Shown here: positions 25,827-35,226 of the stretch, piece by piece
Numbering within the stretch: the first letter of the stretch is position 1
Layout: each line of letters starts with the position of its first letter
NCBI RefSeq assembly: GCF_017573545.1
Contig: NZ_JAGEOK010000004.1
Span: 1 to 64,000, forward strand
From: Actinomadura nitritigenes
GTDB taxonomy: Bacteria; Actinomycetota; Actinomycetes; Streptosporangiales; Streptosporangiaceae
Reading direction: 5' to 3'
DNA length: 64,000 nt
Made by a program: the position numbers and the translations under genes
Notes under the pieces: model-generated
What the model was told of the DNA's origin: nothing
Database searches by the model: none
Seen by the model: only the letters and a program-made list of their open reading frames with translations

Positions 25827-27002
25827 ATGACCATGAGGCTCTTCGACAGCGAGGATCTGGACGGGCCCAATCCCGGCCGGTCCCGGCGGCGCCGCGCGTT
25901 CTGGTCGACGTTCGGGCTCATCTACATGATCCCGCTCGCCCACGTCGTCGCGGGCTACACCGGGATCAAGCTCGCCCTCGCCGTGCTCGGATCGGGCGCG
26001 TTCATCGGCCTGTACTACGCGACGCCGCTGAGCATGCGCAGCTGGGTCGACCCGATCGGTCCGCTCACCCGCACGCTGCTCGCCGCGTTCGCGGTGGTCA
26101 GCGCCGTGCTGCCGTTCGCGTTCGGGGACGAGTGGGTCGGCACCCCGGTCTACCTGTCGATGATCTGCGCGATGGCGCTGCCGATGGACCGGGTGCTGTG
26201 GGGCATCGGCGGCGCGACCGCGCTGGCCTCGCTGCAGTGCGTGCTGATCGACGGCGCCGAGGGGGCGCTGCCGGTCATCGCCGTCACGTCGCTGTCGCTC
26301 GGGCTGATGATGGTCGGGTTCCGGCACGCGCGCACGCTCGTCCAGCAGCTCCGGGTGGCGCGCGGCGAGGTCGCCCGGCTCGCCGCCGCCGACGAGCGGC
26401 TGCGCATCGCCCGCGACCTGCACGACCTGCTCGGGCACAGCCTGTCGCTGATCGTGCTGAAGAGCGAGCTGGCGCGGCGGCTCGGCGAGCAGGACACCGC
26501 CCGCGCGATGGCGGAGGTGCGCGACATCGAGTCGGTGGCGCGCCAGTCCCTCGCCGACGTCCGCGCCGCGATCTCCGGCTACCGGCAGCGCGACCTCGCC
26601 GGGGAGCTGGACGGCGCCCGCGCGGTGCTGGCGGCCGCCGAGGTCGAGGCCGCCGTGCGGACGTCCGGCGCGCCGCTGCCCGACCCGGTCGCCGGGCTGT
26701 TCGGCTGGGCCGTCCGGGAGGGCGTCACCAACATCGTCCGGCACGCCCGCGCCCGCCGCGTCACGATCAGCGTCGGCCGGGACGGCGGCGCGGCCACCCT
26801 GGAGATCGTCGACGACGGGTGCGGGAAGCCCGGCGAGGGGCACGCGCCGGGCCACGGCCTGGAGGGCCTCGCGGAGCGGGTCGCGGACGCGGGCGGGACC
26901 GTGGCGGCGGGCCCGCGCGACGGCGGCGGCTTCCGGCTGGCGGTGCGCGTCCCGCTCGACCCGGTCGGCGCGGAGAGGGCGGCGGTAGAGTCCGCCACGT
27001 GA
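25827..27002 (+). CDS. sensor histidine kinase (DesK/NarX type)
   Basis: This 391-residue kinase has about five transmembrane helices between residues 25 and 165, no large periplasmic sensor, then a HisKA_3 dimerisation helix with the phospho-acceptor His199 in RIARDLHDLLGHSLS. The ATPase domain (about 285-385) has the N-box REGVTNIVRHA and G-box DDGCGK/GHGLEGLAERV. A membrane-only sensor plus HisKA_3 resembles DesK, which senses membrane thickness. The ATG choice rests on context; no ribosome site is seen. Its stop overlaps the GTG of the response regulator (ACGTGA), so the pair is translationally coupled. Confidence 0.9.
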   Translation: MTMRLFDSEDLDGPNPGRSRRRRAFWSTFGLIYMIPLAHVVAGYTGIKLALAVLGSGAFIGLYYATPLSMRSWVDPIGPLTRTLLAAFAVVSAVLPFAFGDEWVGTPVYLSMICAMALPMDRVLWGIGGATALASLQCVLIDGAEGALPVIAVTSLSLGLMMVGFRHARTLVQQLRVARGEVARLAAADERLRIARDLHDLLGHSLSLIVLKSELARRLGEQDTARAMAEVRDIESVARQSLADVRAAISGYRQRDLAGELDGARAVLAAAEVEAAVRTSGAPLPDPVAGLFGWAVREGVTNIVRHARARRVTISVGRDGGAATLEIVDDGCGKPGEGHAPGHGLEGLAERVADAGGTVAAGPRDGGGFRLAVRVPLDPVGAERAAVESAT

Positions 27003-27604
27003 TCCGCGTGATGCTCGCCGAGGACCAGAGGATGGTGCGCGGCGCCCTGGCCGCGCTGCTCGGCCTGGAGGCCGACCTCGAGGTCGTCGGCGAGGCGTCC
27101 GGCGGCACGGAGGCGGTCGCGGTCGCGGCCCGGACCCGGCCGGACGTCGTGCTGCTGGACATCGAGATGCCGGACCGGGACGGCCTCGCCGCCGCGCCGG
27201 AGATCCGCGCCGCCGCCCCCGACTGCAAGATCATGATCCTGACGACCTTCGGCCGGCCCGGCTACCTGCGCCGCGCGATGGAGGCCGGCGCGTCGGCGTT
27301 CCTGGTGAAGGACGGCCCGGCGCAGGAGCTGGCCGCCGCGATCCGCCGGGTCGTCGCGGGCGAGCGCGTCATCGACCCCGCGCTCGCCGCCGCCGCGCTC
27401 AGCGCGGGCCCGAACCCGCTGTCGCCGCGCGAGCGCGACGTCTTGGAGGCGGGCGCGGACGGCTCCACGATCGCCGACATCGCGGGCCGGCTGCACCTGT
27501 CGGAGGGGACCGTCCGCAACTACCTGTCGTCCGCCATCAACAAGGTCGGCGCCCGCAACCGCATCGAGGCCGTCCACACCGCCCGCGCCCAGGGCTGGCT
27601 CTGA
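26999..27604 (+). CDS. NarL/FixJ-family response regulator
   Basis: This 201-residue regulator has a receiver domain (about 1-120) with the acidic pair in LAEDQ, phosphorylation site Asp54 (DVVLLDIEMPD) and Lys in FLVKDGP. The LuxR-type HTH follows (about 135-198): LSPRERDVLEAGADGSTIADIAGRLHLSEGTVRNYLSSAINKVGARNR. GTG 26999 overlaps the kinase stop. It is the partner of the kinase, comparable to DesR. A likely target is the promoter region with the inverted repeat at 25684, but this is inference. Confidence 0.92.
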   Translation: MIRVMLAEDQRMVRGALAALLGLEADLEVVGEASGGTEAVAVAARTRPDVVLLDIEMPDRDGLAAAPEIRAAAPDCKIMILTTFGRPGYLRRAMEAGASAFLVKDGPAQELAAAIRRVVAGERVIDPALAAAALSAGPNPLSPRERDVLEAGADGSTIADIAGRLHLSEGTVRNYLSSAINKVGARNRIEAVHTARAQGWL

Positions 27605-27640
27605 CCGGGCCGCCCGCCCCGCGGGACCGGGCGGCCGGTC
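27603..27640. terminator. bidirectional terminator hairpin
   Basis: Complementary arms GACCGG/GCCGCCCG and GGGCGGC/CGGTC (one bulge) enclose about 10 nt between the convergent stops of the response regulator and the LURP-one gene. Confidence 0.6.
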
Positions 27641-27644
27641 GCGG

Positions 27645-28253
27645 CTAGCGGGACTGGAGGGCGTCCAGGGCCACGGCCTGGGCGACGACGAGGCGGCGGT
27701 CCAGGCGCGGGTCCTTGATGTCGACCACGTAGCGGTCGCGGAGGCCGAACTTCTTCTCCACCGAGAAGACGACCTGGTCGCCCGCGTGGAAGTCGAAGTG
27801 GTACGGCCACGCGAACGGCAGGTTCTCCGCGTACGGGATGAAGTTCCACAGCCGGCGCAGCACCGCGACGAACTTGTTGCGCTCGCTGCCCGTCGTCACG
27901 CCGAGGCCGGGCTGCTCCAGATGCCAGGTCGAGGCGATCAGCGACTTCTTGAAGTCCTTGCGGAAGACCCCGATGGGCTGCCCGTTCGCGTCGGTGATGT
28001 CGTAGGCCGACGCGAGGTCGATGCGCTTGCGCGCCTTGAAGCCGAGGATCGGGCGGGTCTTGGAGTCGTCGGCGTAGAGCGTGACCTGCTCCTTGAACGC
28101 CAGCCGCTTCTGCTGCGCGAACGCGAGCAGTTCGCCCTCCCCGCCGTCCGGGGTCTCGGCGTGCACCTCGTACTGGTTGACCATCAGGCGGACCCGCTGC
28201 CGGATCAGCAGCCGGTTCTGCGCCTGGAGCCGCTCTGCGTCCAGCGAAATCAC
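27645..28253 (-). CDS. LURP-one-related (LOR/Tubby-fold) protein
   Basis: This 202-residue protein starts at GTG 28253. It resembles the LURP-one-related family: it opens with LLIRQRVRLMVNQYEVH, then has the strand pattern around YEVHAETPDG, LAFKEQVTLYAD, ILGFKARKRIDLASAYDITDANGQPIGVFRKDF and DQVVFSVEKKFGLRDRYVVDI. The fold is Tubby-like/scramblase-like, and roles in bacteria are not established. The ribosome site (GGGACGAGG) sits very close to the start, so the exact start is uncertain. It is followed by a shared terminator. Confidence 0.8.
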   Translation of the reverse strand: MISLDAERLQAQNRLLIRQRVRLMVNQYEVHAETPDGGEGELLAFAQQKRLAFKEQVTLYADDSKTRPILGFKARKRIDLASAYDITDANGQPIGVFRKDFKKSLIASTWHLEQPGLGVTTGSERNKFVAVLRRLWNFIPYAENLPFAWPYHFDFHAGDQVVFSVEKKFGLRDRYVVDIKDPRLDRRLVVAQAVALDALQSR

Positions 28254-28351
28254 CCTCGTCCCGTCGTGTTTTCGCGCGAGTCTGCCACAAACGACGAGTT
28301 GAGGGAGATGTCCGGACGAAATACGAAAAGGTGTCCGGCGAGGGGCGCGGG

Positions 28352-29002
28352 TCAGGCCTCCTGGATGTGCCCCGCGAGGTACCCGTGGATCAGCCGCTCC
28401 GCCTCCGCGACGATCAGCGGGTCGCCGTCCGGGTCGCGGCGGAAGGCCATCTTCAGCACCGCGTCGCCCGCCTCCACCGCGATGGCCAGCGCGGTGGCGA
28501 GGCCCGGGGTGTCCTGCACGCCGAACGTCTCGACGATCATCTCGCGCAGCCGGTCGGCGACCACCGCGTTGTTGTCGGCGTCGGAGTCGAGCAGGTTCAC
28601 GTCGGCGACGTCGCCGAAGCGCAGCACCCGGAACCCCGGCACGGTGCGGTGCATCTCGACGAAGATCTCGATGATCACGCCGACGGTGTCGGACCAGTCG
28701 GCGAACGCGCCGGAGGCGAGCCGGGCCGAGATCCGCTGCCCGAACACCTCCAGGTTGCGCAGCGCGAGCGCCTGCGCGACGGCCCGCTTGTCCGGGAAGA
28801 ACTGGTACACCGAGCCGATCGCGACCTCGGCGCGCTGCGCGATCCGCGTGGTGGTCAGGCCGTCGTAGCCGTCCTCGTCGAGGATGTCCGCGCACGCGTC
28901 GAGCATCCGCTGGACGCGTTCGGCGCTGCGGCGCTGGGCGGGACGTCGGCGGAGCGGCGTGCGGATCTCGGTCACGCCACCATTGTCACCCGAACGCGCC
29001 AT
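28352..29002 (-). CDS. TetR-family transcriptional regulator
   Basis: This 216-residue regulator has an N-terminal HTH (about 28-75): RMLDACADILDEDGYDGLTTTRIAQRAEVAIGSVYQFFPDKRAVAQAL, with the characteristic GSVYQFFPDK recognition helix. The C-terminal ligand domain is helical and not specific. ATG 29002 is used; GTG 28975 is an alternative. It is read in the same direction as the LURP-one gene (98 bp) and divergently from the GH1 gene (113 bp), which it may control. The 29-bp inverted repeat at 25684 is another possible target. Confidence 0.9.
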   Translation of the reverse strand: MARSGDNGGVTEIRTPLRRRPAQRRSAERVQRMLDACADILDEDGYDGLTTTRIAQRAEVAIGSVYQFFPDKRAVAQALALRNLEVFGQRISARLASGAFADWSDTVGVIIEIFVEMHRTVPGFRVLRFGDVADVNLLDSDADNNAVVADRLREMIVETFGVQDTPGLATALAIAVEAGDAVLKMAFRRDPDGDPLIVAEAERLIHGYLAGHIQEA

Positions 29003-29115
29003 GCTCGGTCATGGCCCGCACGGCGATCCCCACCCCGCGGTCACGGGACCCTTCCGCCGCGACCACCCCGCCCCGTAAAGTCCGAAGGGAATTCGCGTTC
29101 AGGGGAAAGGTACGG

Positions 29116-30450
29116 ATGGGGTTTCCGGAGGGCTTCCGCTGGGGCGTCGCGACCGCCGCCTACCAGGTCGAAGGCGCCGTGCACGAGGACGGCCGCGGGC
29201 CGTCGACCTGGGACGTCTTCGCCCACACCCCCGGCCGGGTGCGGGACGGGCACACCGGTGACGTCGCCTGTGACCACTATCACCGGTGGCCGGAGGACGT
29301 CGCGCTGATGAAGGAGCTCGGCGTGAACTCCTACCGGTTCTCCCTGGCCTGGCCCCGCGTCCAGCCGTCCGGCAGCGGCGCCGCCAACCCGCGCGGCCTG
29401 GACTTCTACGACCGGCTCGTCGACGCCCTGCTCGCCGCCGGCATCGAGCCCGCCGTCACCCTCTACCACTGGGACCTGCCGCAGCCGCTGGAGGACGCCG
29501 GCGGCTGGATGAACCGCGACACCGCCTACCGGTTCGCCGAGTACGCCTACCGGGCCGCCGACCGCCTCGCCGACCGCGTCGGCATGTGGATCACGCTGAA
29601 CGAGCCGGTCGTCGTCACCGCCTACGGGTACGCGTTCGGCGTCTACGCGCCCGGCCGGACCCTGATGCTGGACGCGCTGCCGACCGCCCACCACCAGCTC
29701 CTCGGCCACGGCCTCGCCGTCACCGCGCTGCGCGGCGGCGGCGCCCGCCGCGTCGGCCTGACCAACCACTACTCGCCGGCCTGGCCCGCCGATCCGGAGT
29801 CCGCCGCCGACCGGGACGCCGCGCTCGCGTTCGACGCCTTCATGAACCGGATGTTCACCGACCCGGTCCTGACCGGCGCCTACCCCGACCTCACCGCGCT
29901 CGGCGGCCCCGACCTCGCGCCGTACGTCCACGACCTGGACATGTCGGTCATCGCCTCGCCGATCGACTTCCTCGGCGTGAACTACTACCAGCCGACCCGC
30001 CTCCAGGCGCCGCCCGCGGGCGGCCCGCTCCCCTTCGACATGGTGGACATCACCGAGTACCCCGTGACGGGGATGGGCTGGCCGATCGTCCCCGACGCGT
30101 TCCTGTCCCTGCTGCGGACGCTGCGCGCGCGGTACTCGAACGGGCTGCCGCCGCTCTACGTCACCGAGAACGGCTGCTCGTTCCCCGACGAGGTCGCCCC
30201 CGACGGCACGGTCGACGACACCGCCCGCATCGAGTTCCTCGACGCGCACATCGCCGCGATGCGGACCGCCATCGACGACGGCATCGACATCCGCGGCTAC
30301 TACGCCTGGTCGCTGCTCGACAACTTCGAGTGGGCCGAGGGGTACCACCCGCGCTTCGGGCTCGTCCACGTCGACTACGAGACGCAGAAGCGGACGCCGA
30401 AGAGGTCGTACGCCTGGTACCGGGACCTCATCACCGTGCCGCCGAAGTGA
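29116..30450 (+). CDS. GH1 beta-glucosidase
   Basis: This 444-residue GH1 enzyme has the usual family length. The N-terminal signature is FRWGVATAAYQVEGA. The acid/base Glu163 lies in TLNEPV and the nucleophile Glu351 in YVTENGC. ATG 29116 follows AAAGG, so the open frame back to 29011 is not used. There is no signal peptide, so it is cytoplasmic and hydrolyses beta-glucosides or related disaccharides after uptake. No sugar transporter is adjacent; the nearest regulator is the divergent TetR. Confidence 0.94.
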   Translation: MGFPEGFRWGVATAAYQVEGAVHEDGRGPSTWDVFAHTPGRVRDGHTGDVACDHYHRWPEDVALMKELGVNSYRFSLAWPRVQPSGSGAANPRGLDFYDRLVDALLAAGIEPAVTLYHWDLPQPLEDAGGWMNRDTAYRFAEYAYRAADRLADRVGMWITLNEPVVVTAYGYAFGVYAPGRTLMLDALPTAHHQLLGHGLAVTALRGGGARRVGLTNHYSPAWPADPESAADRDAALAFDAFMNRMFTDPVLTGAYPDLTALGGPDLAPYVHDLDMSVIASPIDFLGVNYYQPTRLQAPPAGGPLPFDMVDITEYPVTGMGWPIVPDAFLSLLRTLRARYSNGLPPLYVTENGCSFPDEVAPDGTVDDTARIEFLDAHIAAMRTAIDDGIDIRGYYAWSLLDNFEWAEGYHPRFGLVHVDYETQKRTPKRSYAWYRDLITVPPK

Positions 30451-30482
30451 CGCGTACCGGACGTCCCTGCCAGGATCCCGGT

Positions 30483-30767
30483 ATGGATTCCCTCTCGGAC
30501 GTCCGCGCCCGCATCGACGCCATCGACGGCGACCTCGTCCGGCTCCTCGCCGAACGGCAGGGGCTCGTCCGTGCCGCCGCCGCGTCCAAGGCCGACGCGG
30601 GCGCCGTCCGCGCGCCCGGCCGCGTCGAGCAGGTCGTCGCCCTGGCGCGCGAGCGCGCCGCGTCCGCCGGCCTGTCCCCCGAGGTCGCCGAGGCGGTCTG
30701 GCGGGCGATGATCGGCGCGTTCATCGACCTCGAACTGGACGAGCACGCCCGCCGCACCGCCCCCTGA
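30483..30767 (+). CDS. chorismate mutase (AroQ type)
   Basis: This 94-residue all-helical AroQ-type protein matches the short monofunctional form: RARIDAIDGDLVRLLAERQGLV (helix 1 with Arg and Lys/Arg site residues), ASKAD, then RVEQVVALARERAASAGLSPEVAEAVWRAMIGAFIDLE. It converts chorismate to prephenate for Phe/Tyr synthesis. There is no signal peptide. It lies 32 bp after the GH1 gene and 3 bp before the next gene, so it shares a transcript with an unknown protein. Its separation from other aromatic genes suggests a specialised supply role, but this is inference. Confidence 0.88.
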   Translation: MDSLSDVRARIDAIDGDLVRLLAERQGLVRAAAASKADAGAVRAPGRVEQVVALARERAASAGLSPEVAEAVWRAMIGAFIDLELDEHARRTAP

Positions 30768-30770
30768 CCG

Positions 30771-31469
30771 ATGTACGCGGAGGCGGTCGAGGCCCTGTAC
30801 GAGGCGTTCGCCGGCGTCCCCCGCCCGGCCCGCGTCCACGGCTGCTCCTGCTGCGTCGCCGCCGGCGAGGACCGGCCGCTGCTCGCCCGCCCCCTGCGCG
30901 ACCTCACCGCGGAAGACCTCGCGAGGTACGCGGCGAAGGCCCTCGGCACGTGGGGCGACGAGGAGGACTTCCGCTACTTCGCCCCTCGCCTGCTGGAGCT
31001 GGCCGCCGACGACGCGTTCGCCTACCCCGACCCGGAGGCCGTCTTCGGCAAGCTCTCGCGGGCCGGCTGGGAGCGGTGGCCGCAGCGCGGCGCGGTCGCC
31101 GCGTTCCTCGACGCCTTCTGGACGCGCTCGCTCACCGGCCATCCCGGACCGCTCCGGATCCGGACGGCCCTGTGCGCGCTCGGCTGCGCCACCGGCGACG
31201 TGGCGCCGCACCTCGCCGCATGGGGCCGGCTGGCGTCCCCCGCCGCGATCAGGCACCTGCACGACTTCACCGCCGATGACCTGGTCTGGAGGCGCGGACA
31301 CCTCGCCCCGCGCATCGCCTGCCCGGGCCGGCCCTACGACCAGGTCGTCTCGTGGCTCTTCGACGGCGCCGCCGTCCGCGCGGTCGGCGACGCCTTCGAG
31401 CGGGCGGAGGACGAAGACGCCCTCGCCCTCCTCGCCGAGATCGACTCGACGCTCCGCGGCCTCCCCTAG
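30771..31469 (+). CDS. hypothetical protein with CxCC motif
   Basis: This 232-residue protein is not recognised. It is probably cytoplasmic and largely helical. It opens with YAEAVEALYEAFAGVPRPARVHGCSCCVAAGED; the clustered cysteines, plus ALCALGC later, could bind a metal. Further segments (LTAEDLARYAAKALGTWG, FRYFAPRLLELA) look like helical repeats. The ATG is 3 bp after the chorismate mutase stop, indicating translational coupling. Its 3' end overlaps the convergent hemerythrin gene by 4 bp. Confidence 0.7.
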   Translation: MYAEAVEALYEAFAGVPRPARVHGCSCCVAAGEDRPLLARPLRDLTAEDLARYAAKALGTWGDEEDFRYFAPRLLELAADDAFAYPDPEAVFGKLSRAGWERWPQRGAVAAFLDAFWTRSLTGHPGPLRIRTALCALGCATGDVAPHLAAWGRLASPAAIRHLHDFTADDLVWRRGHLAPRIACPGRPYDQVVSWLFDGAAVRAVGDAFERAEDEDALALLAEIDSTLRGLP

Positions 31470-32098
31470 GAGCGGGCACCCCACAGGTCGAGGGCCTTGT
31501 ACGCGGGGACCCACTCGTTCTCGTAGGCCGCGCGGACGGGCTCGGGAAGCGGCGCCAGCATCGCCGCCGCCGCGGCCTCGGACGCGCCGTCCAGCATCCA
31601 CGGGATGACCCGCGGCCCGTCCGGGCCGACGTACTTGCCGCTGGCCTGGCCGAACTCCAGCCACTGCGCCTCGGACAGGGTCGCGTCGATCAGCGCGAGC
31701 GCCTCGTCCTCCTCGTGCTTGAGGTGCCCGCCCAGCGCGGTGGCCAGCGTGTCCGTCAGCTCCCCGAGACGCGCGGGCCCGGACTCGCGGTCGGCGAGCG
31801 CCGCGTCGATCGCCTCGATCACGGGGTCCACCGCCGCGTGCTCGGCCTCCATCGCGTCCAGCAGGGCCAGCCCGTCCGGGCGTCCGGCGAGGGCCTCGCG
31901 CATCACCGGCCACAGCGCCTCGTCCTCCGCCGTGTGGTGCGCGTGCAGCGCCTTCTTGAACAGCTCCCACCCGGTGGCGGTGGCCAGCACCCGCCGGGGG
32001 TCGTCGTCCGGACGCGCGGTGACCTCGGCGATGTGCCGCAGGTCCCGGCGCAGCGCGTCGTGGAAGGTGTACATCGACGACATGTCCAGCTTGCTCAT
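31466..32098 (-). CDS. hemerythrin HHE-domain protein
   Basis: ATG 32098 has AGGAG seven bases upstream, giving 210 residues. The HHE pattern is complete: His in FHDALRRDLRHI, HAHHTAEDEALWP, AMEAEHAAVDP and HLKHEEDEAL, which together bind a non-heme diiron site. Such proteins bind O2 or NO, or sense oxidative stress. No other domain is fused apart from a helical C-terminal extension. It is divergent from the kinase-cyclophilin gene, with 134 bp shared upstream. Confidence 0.9.
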   Translation of the reverse strand: MSKLDMSSMYTFHDALRRDLRHIAEVTARPDDDPRRVLATATGWELFKKALHAHHTAEDEALWPVMREALAGRPDGLALLDAMEAEHAAVDPVIEAIDAALADRESGPARLGELTDTLATALGGHLKHEEDEALALIDATLSEAQWLEFGQASGKYVGPDGPRVIPWMLDGASEAAAAAMLAPLPEPVRAAYENEWVPAYKALDLWGARS

Positions 32099-32232
32099 CG
32101 CGTTCTCCTCAGGCCGATCGGGTCGTTCACAGCACTGACGGACGGCGCGGCGCCGATGTGACCGCCTCGGCGGAGGGATTCCGCGCGGGATCGGTAGGCT
32201 TTCCAGCTCCCCCTTGCCTTGGAGGTCCGCGC

Positions 32233-33982
<1,750 letters not shown>

Positions 33983-34002
<20 letters not shown>

Positions 34003-35191
34003 GCGCGGCCGGCACCCCGGCGTAGTCGGGGAGGTCGATCCCCTCGGCGGTCCTGCGGGCGATCTTGGCGGCCATGTTCTTGCCCGGCAGGTACGGCAGC
34101 AGCTTGTAGTACCGGTTCAGGACCGCGATCGCGGCGCGGCTCGACGGCATCATCAGCTTGGCGACGCCGTCGCCCATCTTCTGGCAGCCCGCCGCGTAGT
34201 CGCGCAGGACGTCCTCGTAGCGCGCGAAGGCGACCCGGTGGTCACCGCGCGCGGCGGCCAGCTCGCCCGCGAGGACGTAGGCGCCGACCATCGCCAGGCC
34301 GCTGCCCATGCCGGACAGGGACGACGGGCAGTAGGCGGCGTCGCCGAGGAGCGCGACCCGGCCGCGCGACCAGCCGTCCACGCGGACCTGCCCGACCGAG
34401 TCGAAGTAGAAGTCGGGGGCGTGCCGCATCTCGGCGAGCAGCCGGTCGCACTCCCAGCCGGTGCCGGCGAACCGCTCGGTGAGGATCCGCTGCTGCGCCG
34501 CCACGTCGCGGCGGTCGACCTCCGTCTCCGGCGACCCGAAGTAGAACGCGGCCCTGGCCTCGGTGTTGTCGCGGGCGCTGTAGACCGACGCGAGCTGCCC
34601 GCCGGTCCGGTAGACGTGGCCCGTGTACCGGAGGCCGAGGTGGTTGGGGACAGTGAAGATCGCGCAGTGCACGCCGAGGCCGCGGACGTACCGCTCCTCC
34701 GGCCCGAACGCGAGGCGGCGGACGTTGGAGTGCAGCCCGTCCGCGCCGATGACCAGGTCGAACCGGCGCGGCGCGGACCGCTCGAAGGCGACGGCCACCC
34801 CGTCGGCGTCCTCGTCGAGGGAGGCGATGGAGTCGCCGAAGATGTACTCGGTGGTGCCGCGGGTGGCGTCGTGGAGGATGCGCGAGAGGTCGCCGCGGAG
34901 GATCTCGACGTCCCCGGCGAACAGGTCGGCCGCCATCGTCGCGACGGGCCTGCCGGCCTTGTTCACGTACGCCATCGCGCCCATGCCGGTCTTCGCGCGC
35001 TGGACGTCGCCGAGGAGGCCCATGCGGCGCAGGACGGTCAGGTGCGCCTCGCCGCGGAAGTCGACGGCGTAGCCGCCGTCGCGGAAGCCGGCGGTGTTCT
35101 CGACGATCGTGGTGGCGAAGCCGTAGCGGGCGAGCCAGTGGGCGAGCGCGGGGCCGGCGATCGAGGCGCCGGAGATCAGGACGTTCTTCAT
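33983..35191 (-). CDS. FAD-dependent monooxygenase (PHBH/TetX type)
   Basis: This 402-residue class A flavoprotein has the FAD-binding start VLISGASIAGPALAHWLARYGF, the middle motif DLVIGADGLHSNVR and the late motif GRVALLGDAAYCPS. Such enzymes hydroxylate or epoxidise aromatic or polyketide substrates using NAD(P)H and O2. It lies 35 bp downstream of the interrupted SARP-type gene on the same strand, so it is probably co-transcribed with it and with the SnoaL-like gene. No other tailoring gene or core biosynthetic enzyme is adjacent, so the substrate is open. Convergent with the kinase gene. Confidence 0.9.
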
Positions 35192-35226
35192 GCCGGTGAG
35201 CGTGCCGGGGCGCGCTCACCGGAGGC

